Source: an uncultured Trueperaceae bacterium
Lineage (GTDB): Bacteria; Deinococcota; Deinococci; Deinococcales; Trueperaceae
Reading direction: 5' to 3'
DNA: 64,000 bases
NCBI GenBank assembly: GCA_937907415.1
Contig: CALCHY010000048.1
Location: 62,001-126,000 of the forward strand
Made by a program: the position numbers and the translations under genes. Shown here in pieces: positions 46,332 through 54,208 of this stretch (positions are counted from its first letter, which is position 1; each line of letters opens with the position of its first letter). The notes below the pieces were generated by a model, which did no database searches, was not told where the DNA came from, and saw only the letters and a list, made by a program, of their open reading frames with translations.

Positions 46332-46724
46332 TCAGGTGGGGCTGAAGGCGTCTGCTAGGGCTGTGAGGCGTGGGTCGATGAGGTTAATGCCGCGCTTGGT
46401 TAGTTCGTGGTGGTCGCTGGGGAGGGTGCTGAGGACGACGCTGTTGTTGGGGTCGTAGAGGACGGCGAGTTTTATTCCTGCGTGGGTGAGGACGTGGATC
46501 TGGCGGCCGCGGGCTTGGGTTGTGACGTATTGGCTGTGGCGTTCGGTGATGGTGCGCGCCATGCTTAGCAGGTCGGCGTTGGTGAGTTCGAGGCCGTAGC
46601 GTTCGCTGGCGCGCGTCTTGGCGTGTTTCTTGGCGTTGTAGTTGTCGCGGCGGCGCTGTGACTTGTTGGGGTGATTCCCGTGGTGCTGTTTGCGGCGTTG
46701 GCCTTTTCTGCGGGTGCGGCTCAT
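46332..46724 (-). CDS. Hypothetical basic protein coupled to the helicase
   Basis: The 130-aa protein starts with a very basic stretch (MSRTRRKGQRRKQHHGNHPN), then a domain TRASERYGLELTNADLLSMA and GIKLAVLYDPNNSVVLSTLP that looks like a small toxin- or RNase-like alpha-beta fold. ATG 46724 overlaps the helicase stop (ATGA). A role as helicase cofactor is inferred from coupling only. Confidence 0.6.
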   Translation of the reverse strand: MSRTRRKGQRRKQHHGNHPNKSQRRRDNYNAKKHAKTRASERYGLELTNADLLSMARTITERHSQYVTTQARGRQIHVLTHAGIKLAVLYDPNNSVVLSTLPSDHHELTKRGINLIDPRLTALADAFSPT

Positions 46725-48736
46725 GCTGCTCTCGCTTCGCGGGCGCGCGCGATGACGTATTCGGCGAGGTCGCGTTTGTTGGTGAGGGCGGCGTGAATGT
46801 CCTCGTCGAGGCTCTCGCTTGCGAGCAGGGAGTACATGCGTACGGGTCTATCTTGCCCGGGTCTATGCACCCTCTTTTTGGCTTGCTCGAAGTTCGCGTA
46901 GGAGTAGCTGACTGAGTAGAAGACCGCGATGGCTGCCCTGGTGGCGTCGATTCCGATGCCGCCGGCTTGGATCTGGATGCCGAGGACGTCCATCTCGCCT
47001 GCTTGCCATGCTTCGAGCTCGTCGCGTCTGCCGGAGAGTTCGGCGTAACGGCGCCCTAGTTTCTCGGCGACGCGTTGGGTGGCGTTGAGGTCATCGTGGA
47101 AGTTGCAGAAGACGACCACGGGCTCGTCCTTGGGCAGGTCGGTGAGGAGGTCCTCGAGGGCGTCCGCCTTGGCTGTGTCGACGATCTCGCGGGTGCCGTC
47201 GTCGAGCACTGCCACCCCGCCGGTCAGTTGCTGTACGCGCAGGAGCTTGGTCAGGAAGATGCTTGTGGTGATGGTGCCGTGCCCGAGTTGGACGATGAGT
47301 TCTTCGTAGATTGCGCGCGCGAGTTGGCGGGTTTTGGGCTTGAGGTCGACGGGGATGATCTGGTGCTGGACGGGCGGGAGGTCGAGTACGTCTTGGGTGA
47401 CGCGGTAGATGCGGCGGTTGATTTTCTCGTGGAGTAGGCGAAGGTCGCGGTACCCGCCGATGCCGCCGAAGTCGTTGAAGTGGAGGTGCTCGCGGCTGAA
47501 CTGGCTCCAGGGCCCGAGGAGGTTGGGGTCGACGGCGCGGAACTGTGCCCAGACGTCTTCGGGGCCGTTGGGGATGAGGGTGCCGGTGAGGCCGACGCGG
47601 TGCTTGGCGCCGGCGGCGAGGGTGGCGGCGAATTTGCTGGCCTTGCCCGTGCGGGACTTGATGCGGTGGATCTCGTCGAGGACCACGATGTCGGGCTGGA
47701 GGTTCTTGAGGGTGCTCGCGAGCGGTTCGCGGTGGCTGGCTTCGTAGTTGACGGCGACGAGGAGGCGCTTGCCGGCGGCGTCTGCTTGCCCTTGGGCGGT
47801 TTTGATGGCGGCGGCGCGTTTTGTGGTGGGGCCTTCCGCGAGGGGGAGGACGAGCCAGTCGTCGGGGTGTTCTAGGTGCTTCTTGATTTCGTTGGGCCAG
47901 ACGCGCACGACGCGTTTGGGGGCGAGCACGATGGCGGCTCTCTTGGTGTTTTGGGCGATGAGGCCGAGGCTGACGAGGGTCTTGCCGGTGCCCATCTCCA
48001 TGGCGAGGATGGTGCGGCCCAGCGCGTTGGCGAACGCGAAGGCTTGGCGTTGGTGCCGCCAGGCGCGCGTCTTGAGGTGGGGGATGTCGGGTGCTTCTGC
48101 GTCGTCGCTCTTGTGTTGTTCGGCTGCTTGCTCGGCGTGCTTGGCGGCGCGGGCTTCGTTGACGAGGCGTTGCGCGCTGGCGTCGAGGCGTAGGGCGTCA
48201 CCGAGGGCGCGCTTGAGAAGCGCGAGGTGCTGGATGGTGGCCGGGTACGCCCAGGCGCGGTGCTTGCCGTTCCACCGGGCCTCGGGGATGCCCTTGAGGG
48301 TCTCCTTGGCTTCGTAGGGGCTCTCGACGAGTAGCAGGGCGCTTTCAGCGCGCACGTAGCACGAGCCGCTCGGCAGGCCGCCTTCGGGCGAGGGTGGGGT
48401 CGGCTCGGGTTGCGGTTGGGTGGGGGCGCTCTTGGGGCCTAGGTCGGTCTTGAGCGGGCGTTCGGCTGGGAGTTGGTAATCGGGGTGTTGTTGTGCTGCG
48501 CGCGCGAGGCTGAGGGTTAGGGGGTCGGCTTGGATGCCGCCTCTTCCCCACTCGGTGATAGGGCCGAGGATCTTCTCGAGTTGGTGGATGGTGTGGATTG
48601 TGGCTGGGAGCGAGATGTGCCCTATTGGGTTGTGCTTCGCGCCGGGGATGCGGTTGATGCGCGGGTCGGCTGGCGCGTGTAGTTGGAGGTTGGCGCCGAC
48701 GGTCGCGATGGTGACGGCGCGGGTGATGGTCGGCAC
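46721..48736 (-). CDS. SNF2-family helicase with HARP-like domain
   Basis: The 671-aa protein has SNF2 motifs: I MEMGTGKTLVSLGLI (247-261), Ia APKRVVRVWP, II VVLDEIHRIKS, III GLTGTLIPNGPEDVW, V QIQAGGIGIDAT and VI AKKRVHRPGQDRPV. Before the core, residues 125-170 (LLVESPYEAKETLKGIPEAR and WNGKHRAWAYP) resemble the HARP domain of annealing helicases such as SMARCAL1. The product would translocate on DNA and perhaps rewind or remodel forks. GTG 48736 follows GGAAAGGAG; TAAGAT lies upstream. Phage and plasmid replication modules often carry such proteins. Confidence 0.85.
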   Translation of the reverse strand: MPTITRAVTIATVGANLQLHAPADPRINRIPGAKHNPIGHISLPATIHTIHQLEKILGPITEWGRGGIQADPLTLSLARAAQQHPDYQLPAERPLKTDLGPKSAPTQPQPEPTPPSPEGGLPSGSCYVRAESALLLVESPYEAKETLKGIPEARWNGKHRAWAYPATIQHLALLKRALGDALRLDASAQRLVNEARAAKHAEQAAEQHKSDDAEAPDIPHLKTRAWRHQRQAFAFANALGRTILAMEMGTGKTLVSLGLIAQNTKRAAIVLAPKRVVRVWPNEIKKHLEHPDDWLVLPLAEGPTTKRAAAIKTAQGQADAAGKRLLVAVNYEASHREPLASTLKNLQPDIVVLDEIHRIKSRTGKASKFAATLAAGAKHRVGLTGTLIPNGPEDVWAQFRAVDPNLLGPWSQFSREHLHFNDFGGIGGYRDLRLLHEKINRRIYRVTQDVLDLPPVQHQIIPVDLKPKTRQLARAIYEELIVQLGHGTITTSIFLTKLLRVQQLTGGVAVLDDGTREIVDTAKADALEDLLTDLPKDEPVVVFCNFHDDLNATQRVAEKLGRRYAELSGRRDELEAWQAGEMDVLGIQIQAGGIGIDATRAAIAVFYSVSYSYANFEQAKKRVHRPGQDRPVRMYSLLASESLDEDIHAALTNKRDLAEYVIARAREARAA

Positions 48737-48820
48737 GATTATCTCCTTTCCATATCTTAGGTGGTAACTTTGGTACGCTGTGCGTGTCTACTGACGCCGT
48801 CTGTTGGTCAGGATAAAAGT

Positions 48821-48843
48821 GCGCCGAGGATTAACCTCGGCGC
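48821..48843 (-). terminator. Rho-independent terminator of the 437-aa lipoprotein gene
   Basis: GCGCCGAGG, loop TTAAT, CCTCGGCGC is a perfect 9-bp stem. ACTTTTAT follows on the minus strand, downstream of the gene ending at 48871. Confidence 0.85.
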
Positions 48844-48870
48844 GGTGCCTTCGTAGGTTGTAGCGTTATC

Positions 48871-50184
48871 TCAATGGATCAACTCTAGCTTGACGAGGGT
48901 GCTTCCAATGGGCTCGGTTGTAGTTTCACCTGTGGCGAGGTCAACAGTGACCATCAAGTAACGGCTGCGTGCTGCGTCAAGGGCGGTAAAAATCGCAGCG
49001 CTTGCATCGGGAGAAACAGCGATGTTGAAGATTTCTAGGTCAGTCTCATATATTGGTTCGGCGTTACCACTTGTGACGCCGAGCCTGACGACTGCAAACT
49101 TATTTTCTGTGTTGCGGCCAACGTAGTAGTAGTCTTCCCCGTGCGCGACTCCGTCACGGGCTTGCGCAAGCCCTGGGTCGAACCATTGAGGGTTCGGGTA
49201 GAGCTCCATCACTTTGAACTCGCCGTGGTTCGTAGTCTCAAGCAAAACCCGGTCGCCATGGACACGGATGGGGTTGGAATACGCTGAGATGTCATTTAGG
49301 TCGAACTCGAGCGCGTCGATGTCGTGAGTTACGTTGTCATAATATTTGTCGAGGTATCCGGGTTGGAGTGAACCGAAGTATGGGGTGGGGCTCAGGGTGT
49401 CTTCGCCAGGCTTGAGTTCCCAAAGGGCACTTCGTTGGGGGTCCGAAACGTAGATGCTCCCGTCTGGCCACAGTCCTGCGAGGTAAACGTTATGCCCAAG
49501 GTCGATGGTGGTAAGGCTTCCGTCTTGGTTGAGTCGCCGCAACCAAAACTCGGTGACGCTTGACGTCTGCGTGAGGCCCGCTACGTAGACGAGTCCGTCG
49601 GATCCCACCACCCAGGTCATGACCTGGAGGGGGCCAGAGAGATCAAACAGTTGCTGATTGTCCCCTTCCAGGGTGCGCTTACGGAGCGCCGGCACCCAAT
49701 ACCCATGCTCATCTGCCCCTGCCCCCTCGTAATATAGGGCTCCATCCGGACCGATTTGAAGTTTCCGGAAGTAGGCGAGGTATGGATCCACGCAGATGGG
49801 TTCGGTGTCATTGATTACCTCTACGAGCGCGCAGCCGTACCCTTGAACATCATGAGGACGAAGGAACACTCGACCATTGAGAACAGTAAAGTCCTCAAAT
49901 GTGTCTGAGCCGTCCCTGACGGTTGAGACCTCGCCCTTGCCGCTTATGGCCAGGACGGTAGGGTCGCTATTTTGCGCCGCAAGGGCAGAGCTGGCGACCT
50001 CGCCCCCTGAGCCGACACCTAGGGCGATGACCTTACTTAGGTCAATGGTGCCTGTGCTGGGCCCCTCAGGTCGTTCCCCGGTCGGTGGGGGTGTCACGCG
50101 GATGCCGTCGTCGCAGGCGACGAGCGCGAGGAGTATGAGGATCATCGACAGGATGCGAATCAGGTTGTGTCTTGGGTTTCCCAT
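48871..50184 (-). CDS. Lipoprotein with beta-propeller-like repeats
   Basis: The 437-aa product has a lipobox (ILILLALVAC, Cys24 region) and then repeated strand-turn units with aromatic and Asp-rich turns (IGPDGALYYEGAG, VGSDGLVYVAGL, LWPDGSIYVSDP, VSPDASAAIFTAL), as in WD40/NHL-like propellers. It would be anchored outside the membrane. The gene is less GC-rich than neighbours and codon use differs, suggesting acquisition. TATGCT (50194-50199) lies 9 nt before ATG 50184. No function can be assigned. Confidence 0.7.
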   Translation of the reverse strand: MGNPRHNLIRILSMILILLALVACDDGIRVTPPPTGERPEGPSTGTIDLSKVIALGVGSGGEVASSALAAQNSDPTVLAISGKGEVSTVRDGSDTFEDFTVLNGRVFLRPHDVQGYGCALVEVINDTEPICVDPYLAYFRKLQIGPDGALYYEGAGADEHGYWVPALRKRTLEGDNQQLFDLSGPLQVMTWVVGSDGLVYVAGLTQTSSVTEFWLRRLNQDGSLTTIDLGHNVYLAGLWPDGSIYVSDPQRSALWELKPGEDTLSPTPYFGSLQPGYLDKYYDNVTHDIDALEFDLNDISAYSNPIRVHGDRVLLETTNHGEFKVMELYPNPQWFDPGLAQARDGVAHGEDYYYVGRNTENKFAVVRLGVTSGNAEPIYETDLEIFNIAVSPDASAAIFTALDAARSRYLMVTVDLATGETTTEPIGSTLVKLELIH

Positions 50185-50225
50185 GATGTTTTGAGCATAC
50201 CTACGCCGCATGACGGGAAACGCTC

Positions 50226-50654
50226 TCAGAAATTGCTGATCCAAACGAGCGCAGTTTTTTGCATGCTGCCGGTGGCTTCGGCGACGGCGTCGGCGATGAG
50301 TGCGTAGATGTGGTCGGGGATGCCGGGGCGGTTCTCCAGGTTGGGGTAGTCGCTGCCTTCAGCGGTGAAGCCGCGCTCTGTGTCCCAGCTGGCGCCGCCG
50401 TAGTGGATGAACACGTCGCTGTACTCTTCCGCCGCATCGCCGCGCTTGTGCCAGGTGGCGGGCCCGTCCGTGTCGCTGTTGAGCCACCGCAGGAACCCTT
50501 CGTCCTGGAAGAAGCTGGAGGCGTTGAGGCGCACGAGTAGGTGGCCGCGGGTGATCTCCGCTTCGTGCCCGTACGCGCTGACGGTGGTGACGTCACCGCG
50601 GATGCCTTCACCACGGTTGATGGCCGGCTGCTCGCGCTCGAGTTGCTCGTTCAT
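50226..50654 (-). CDS. Hypothetical protein, last gene of the ssb operon
   Basis: The 142-aa protein (MNEQLEREQPAINRGEGIRG...) contains GHLLVRLNASSFFQDEGFLR and PDHIYALIADAVAEATGSMQ. GAAGGAG lies upstream of ATG 50654, which overlaps the previous stop (ATGA). No family is recognised. Confidence 0.65.
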   Translation of the reverse strand: MNEQLEREQPAINRGEGIRGDVTTVSAYGHEAEITRGHLLVRLNASSFFQDEGFLRWLNSDTDGPATWHKRGDAAEEYSDVFIHYGGASWDTERGFTAEGSDYPNLENRPGIPDHIYALIADAVAEATGSMQKTALVWISNF

Positions 50655-51116
50655 GCTGCTGCTCCTTCGAGGAGGGTCTGGGTGTTGATAGGGGTGGTCT
50701 GCCAGGCGAGGGGGAGGTCGTTGGCGTCGCCTAGGTAGCCCTTCCAGTGGAGCCACGGTGGGCCGTCTTTGTGGCGGGTGATGGTGATGCCGGCGACGGC
50801 GCCGGTTTCGTCACGCAGGCTGGCGATCTCCTCCATGGAGAGTACGGGCGTGGCGAAGTTGGCGATGCCGGTGGCGTGAACGCGCTTGGTGGAGCTTGGG
50901 GGCGCGCGCGAGGCTGGGGCGGATGAGGTAGGCGTGCCGCCTGGTGCTGGTGAGGGTGTCGATGAGGTCGCCGCCTTGCTCGAGGGCCCTGGCGAGGCCG
51001 CGGGTGAGGTCTTGGAGTTCGGGCTTGATGGGGACGATCAGGAGGCGTGTGTAGCTGCCGTCGGGGCCGTCGTGGTTGGGGGTGAGGGCGTCGAAGACGA
51101 GTGTGTTCATGTTCAT
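50651..51116 (-). pseudogene. Hypothetical protein gene split by a frameshift
   Basis: The first part, from ATG 51116 (MNMNTLVFDALTPNHDGPDG), reads well up to IRPSLARAP, then turns Arg/His-rich. The second part, in the frame of the stop at 50651, reads SSTKRVHATGIANFATPVLS and continues MEEIASLRDETGAVAGITIT to the end. Removing one C from the CCCCC run at 50898-50902 joins both parts into one protein of about 154 aa with normal composition. Both ends overlap neighbours by ATGA, as expected for one gene. The cause may be a sequencing error, mutation or +1 recoding at CCCCAAGC. Function unknown. Confidence 0.7.
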
Positions 51117-51322
51117 TGCCTCTCGTCGAGGAGGTAGACGGTGGTCTGGCCGTACCCGACCACCTTGGTGTCGAGGATGGTGACGCGGTCGTCGCCAACG
51201 TAGTTGATGCCGTCGACGAAGGCGTCGGCGGCGGCTTTGGTCGGGAAGCGCAGCTCGAGGTTGGGCGTGATGACCGGCGCCTGGTTGGGGGTGGCGGTGG
51301 TGATGGCGGTGCGCATGCTCAT
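51113..51322 (-). CDS. Small hypothetical protein
   Basis: The 69-aa protein (MSMRTAITTATPNQAPVITP...) contains LELRFPTKAAADAFVDGINY and ends YLLDERQ, with a small alpha-beta pattern. ATG 51322 overlaps the upstream stop (ATGA). ATG 51316 is an alternative with better spacing to AAGGAG. Confidence 0.6.
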   Translation of the reverse strand: MSMRTAITTATPNQAPVITPNLELRFPTKAAADAFVDGINYVGDDRVTILDTKVVGYGQTTVYLLDERQ

Positions 51323-51501
51323 TCTCCTTGGATGATGACGAGCTCGACGGTCTCGTCGTCTTCCTCCCACAGGACGGTTTCACCGTCGTGGAGGTAATCG
51401 ACTTCGCTGGCGTTGAGGCCGTACTTGGTTTCGAGTCGCTTGAGGGCGGTGTCGAGGTCTTCCGTGGTGGTCTGGTCGTTTTCGTAGGTGGTGACGCTCA
51501 T
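51319..51501 (-). CDS. Small acidic hypothetical protein
   Basis: The 60-aa protein (MSVTTYENDQTTTEDLDTAL...) is acidic with a helix (KRLETKYGLNASEVDYL) and a beta end (ETVELVIIQGE). ATG 51501 overlaps the ssb stop (ATGA). No family is recognised. Confidence 0.65.
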   Translation of the reverse strand: MSVTTYENDQTTTEDLDTALKRLETKYGLNASEVDYLHDGETVLWEEDDETVELVIIQGE

Positions 51502-52202
51502 GCGGCTTTCGCTTCGCGGGGGTTCGGCTTGGGGCGGGCGTACTTGAGGGTGTGAGCGTCCTTGGCTTCGATGCTGACGGTGTGGCGCGTGTTGCCGTTC
51601 TGGTCTTGCCAGGTGTGGTTGACGAGTTGGCCGGTGAGGTGGATGGCGTCGCCCTTGCTGGCGTGCGCGAGGCGTTCGGCTAGGGCTCTCCAGGCGGTGA
51701 TGTTGAAGTAGTGGGTGCTGCCGTACTCTTCGACGGCTACGCCGGTCTGGAGGTAGGGGTCGCCGTTCTTGGCGGTCTTGAGGGTGGGTTCGTGCGTGAG
51801 GCGCCCGACGATGGCGGCGAGGTTCTTGCCGCGCGCGAGGAGCTGACGGCCGCCTTCGGTGGTGATGGTGGGCTCACTGCCGGTGAGGAGGCTGACGCCG
51901 TCACCGATGATGCGCGTGAGGCTCTTGTTCTCTCCGCCCTTCGTGGTGTACCTGAACTGTTCGAGGCGGCCATGCGCTAGGGCGGGTTGGCCTTCTTTGA
52001 GGGCGCTGTATAGGCCGGTGGCGTAGGCGCCGATGATGCGCACATGGTGGCGGTAGGAGCGCGCGACGCTCTTGCCGTCTTCGGTGGGGTTATCGACCTG
52101 ACCGTCTAGCCGGATGTCGAGGATGGGGGTCTGCCTGGCGCCGTACTCGAGTTCGAGGTTGTTGATGATACCGGCGAGGGTGATGTGGGCTTGGTGATGC
52201 AC
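51498..52202 (-). CDS. Second SSB-like protein with two OB folds
   Basis: The 234-aa protein has one OB-like half (HHQAHITLAGIINNLELEYG, VRIIGAYATGLYSALKEGQP) and a second clearer SSB half (NLAAIVGRLTHEPTLKTAKN, LQTGVAVEEYGSTHYFNITA, WRALAERLAHASKGDAIHLT). It ends KPNPREAKAA without an acidic tip. GTG 52202 follows AGGAGG 6 nt upstream; the longer frame is Ser/Arg-rich antisense-like sequence. It leads a five-gene operon with ATGA overlaps. It differs strongly from the SSB at 30486, so two plasmid-type SSBs coexist. Confidence 0.8.
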   Translation of the reverse strand: MHHQAHITLAGIINNLELEYGARQTPILDIRLDGQVDNPTEDGKSVARSYRHHVRIIGAYATGLYSALKEGQPALAHGRLEQFRYTTKGGENKSLTRIIGDGVSLLTGSEPTITTEGGRQLLARGKNLAAIVGRLTHEPTLKTAKNGDPYLQTGVAVEEYGSTHYFNITAWRALAERLAHASKGDAIHLTGQLVNHTWQDQNGNTRHTVSIEAKDAHTLKYARPKPNPREAKAA

Positions 52203-52385
52203 TTGTTGCCTCCTGGGCGTGGTTCTTGTGGGGTTGGGCCGGTGGTGGCCTCTGCTTGCTTCTCCCCTGCCCTTGGGCTTTCTTTCTGAGTGGCTGCGGG
52301 TGCTTCCGGGTTCTTGGTGGCTTGGTAGAGTGCTGTTGCCTGAACTTAGGCTCCTGTGGGTCCTCCACGACACACAGATCTTTGG

Positions 52386-52411
52386 CCTCGAGCGGTGGGG
52401 ATCGCTCGGGG
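52386..52411. terminator. Hairpin beside the IS200/IS605 right end
   Basis: CCTCGAGCG, loop GTGGGGAT, CGCTCGGGG gives a 9-bp stem with one G-U pair. The IS end is 7 nt away, and the predicted TnpB guide overlaps the hairpin. Confidence 0.5.
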
Positions 52412-52426
52412 CCGCTTCATGAACTA

Positions 52427-53644
52427 CTACGCCCCAAGCCTTGCGGCTCTGGGGGCAGTTTCCTGGGTCAGCGCGGTATGACTGCTACCGCTCGCCAGCC
52501 AGCCGGTTCCCGACTGGTTTAGCGCCCACGCGAGCATGACTTGCGCAGCCGCAACGTCACGCGGCGCGCGGTAACCGCACTCGTTGCACGAGTGGGTTCG
52601 CTCGTCTAGGGGCTTCTTCTTCTGATGACCGCACGCGGGGCACGTTTGGCTGGGCTTGACCTGGCGGGTGGGCACCATCACGAGCCTGCACGCACCAGCT
52701 TCTTCCGCTTTGTACGTCAGGAACTTCGTGATGGTCGCCATCCCCACATCCAGAATGGAGCGGTTAAGGCCAGCCTTGTGAACGCCGCCACTGGCGGTCA
52801 TGGACTTGACATTGAGTTTCTCGGTGGCGATCAGGCCGTACGTCTTGATGAGGCTGTTCGTGACTTGGTGCTGGAAGTCGCGGCGCTGGTTCGCTACGCG
52901 CTGGTGCAGCTTAGCTACGCGCCTGCGGGCCTTATCGCGGTTGCCGCCACCCCGCTTGCGGCGGGCCAGGCTCCGCTGCGCCGCCTTGAGCTGGACCAGG
53001 GAGGCCTTCAGGTGGCGAGGGTTCTCGAACGTGACGCCGTCCGACAGGGTGACGGCCGTCTCGCAACCCAGGTCAAGACCGGCGGCTTTACGGCCGGCCG
53101 CCCGTACGGGTTCGCACTTGACGGTGATCGAAGCGAACCACTCGCCGGTCGGTCTGCGGGTGAGCGTGAGGGTGGTGGGTTCGCCCCACTGCCGCGGTTT
53201 GCCACGCAGCTTGAGGATCCCGAAGTTCGTGATACTCAGCCTCCCGTGCCTGCCGTTCTCGCCGAGCGCGAACTTCCAGCCGGCCGGGTCGGGGTACGTG
53301 AAGCCCTTGTAGCGTTTAGCGCTCTTGAAGCGCGGGAAGCCCGCCTTCTCGCCGCGCTTGACGCGCCCGAAGAACGCCTTGAACGCCCGATCCACCCGCC
53401 GCACCGTTTCCTGCAGCGCGTGCGATCCCAACGGCAGGTACTCGGGCAACGCCGCCTTGAAGGCCGGCAGCTCGTTCTGCTGGTCGTAATAATTGAGCGA
53501 CACTCCCCGCCGGCGGTACGCGAAGATCCGCTGCTCCAAGCAGGCGTTATAAAGCCGCGCATGAAGGACTGTCCACTCCTCCAAGCGCGCCTCCTGCGCC
53601 TTGGTCGGGTAGGCCCTGAACTCCATCCGGCGAGTGACCAACAC
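52427..53644 (-). CDS. tnpB: RNA-guided endonuclease TnpB (IS element)
   Basis: From GTG 53644 the product is 405 aa. It has the N-terminal MEFRAYPTKAQEARLEEW, RuvC Asp191 in GLDLGCETAVTL, Glu275 in IATEKLNVKSM, the zinc finger CPACG...CNECG (Cys335, 338, 353, 356) and Asp363 in PRDVAAAQ. All catalytic residues are intact. GTG 53644 lies 6 nt after TATAAT (53656-53651 on the minus strand), implying a leaderless mRNA; ATG 53626 is the alternative. It differs from the TnpB at 40494. With its omega RNA it promotes retention of the element. Confidence 0.92.
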   Translation of the reverse strand: MLVTRRMEFRAYPTKAQEARLEEWTVLHARLYNACLEQRIFAYRRRGVSLNYYDQQNELPAFKAALPEYLPLGSHALQETVRRVDRAFKAFFGRVKRGEKAGFPRFKSAKRYKGFTYPDPAGWKFALGENGRHGRLSITNFGILKLRGKPRQWGEPTTLTLTRRPTGEWFASITVKCEPVRAAGRKAAGLDLGCETAVTLSDGVTFENPRHLKASLVQLKAAQRSLARRKRGGGNRDKARRRVAKLHQRVANQRRDFQHQVTNSLIKTYGLIATEKLNVKSMTASGGVHKAGLNRSILDVGMATITKFLTYKAEEAGACRLVMVPTRQVKPSQTCPACGHQKKKPLDERTHSCNECGYRAPRDVAAAQVMLAWALNQSGTGWLASGSSHTALTQETAPRAARLGA

Positions 53645-53663
53645 AACCCCATTATACTTGGTT

Positions 53664-54083
53664 ATGAGCACCACCACACGACTTAAGGCCCACTCACACA
53701 GCGTTTACCGACTCACTTACCACTTGGTTCTCGTAACGAACTACCGCCGCAAGGCGCTCACCGCCCCCATCCTCCAGGACCTCCACAACATCACGAACCG
53801 AATCTGCGAGAGTTGGGGCGGCGAACTCATCGAGTTCTCCGGGGAGGCCGATCACGTGCACCTACTGTTCGAGGGTCACCCCAGCATGGCACTCGCGAAG
53901 TTCGTGAACAACCTCAAGACCGTCACCAGCCGCCTCACCAGACGCGATCATGGCGAGCACCTCAGCCGCTACTACAGCAAACCGACCCTCTGGTCAGCCT
54001 CCTACTGCATCCTCTCCACCGGCGGCGCCCCCATCGACGTGATCAAACGCTACATCCAAGCCCAGGACAGCCCTCCGGGCTGA
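53664..54083 (+). CDS. tnpA: Y1 HUH transposase TnpA (IS200/IS605)
   Basis: The 139-aa protein has the TnpA fold: an N-terminal VYRLTYHLVLVTNYRRKAL, the HUH motif ADHVHLLF (His64, His66) and the catalytic tyrosine in DVIKRYIQAQ (Tyr130). Length is standard. TATACT (53653-53658) lies 5 nt before ATG 53664, so it is leaderless. The frame upstream of the ATG is rejected. It moves ssDNA circles at replication forks and may also mobilise the TnpB-only and IscB elements in this window. Confidence 0.95.
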   Translation: MSTTTRLKAHSHSVYRLTYHLVLVTNYRRKALTAPILQDLHNITNRICESWGGELIEFSGEADHVHLLFEGHPSMALAKFVNNLKTVTSRLTRRDHGEHLSRYYSKPTLWSASYCILSTGGAPIDVIKRYIQAQDSPPG

Positions 54084-54191
54084 AGCCACTAACCCCCACC
54101 TGGCAAAGCCAAGGTAGGGGACTGCGTGGCCAAGTTGTTCATGACCCCCTCGGCGTGTTTGCTTATAGTGAAATGGCATGTGGTTTTCGGT

Positions 54192-54197
54192 TATTCT
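54192..54197 (+). promoter_or_regulatory. parA -10 box
   Basis: TATTCT lies 11 nt before the parA ATG in the context GGTTATTCTCGATTTAGCG. It is very similar to GTTATTCTCGA in the reverse-strand region at 28205-28195. Confidence 0.4.
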
Positions 54198-54208
54198 CGA
54201 TTTAGCGT

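Larger units (their letters stand above)
52418..54139. mobile_element. IS200/IS605-family insertion sequence (tnpA and tnpB divergent)
   Basis: The 1722-bp element has tnpB on the minus and tnpA on the plus strand with overlapping promoters. In minus-strand orientation it is flanked by GGTCATG on the left (54146-54140) and ends in GTTCATG on the right (52424-52418), matching the target-like cleavage sites of this family; no target duplication is expected. Subterminal hairpins are visible: CCCCCACCTGGCAAAGCCAA with GGTAGGGG near tnpA, and GCCCCAAGCCTTGCGGCTCT with GGGGGC near tnpB. The right flank AAGCGGCCCCGAGCG would act as TnpB guide. Confidence 0.85.
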
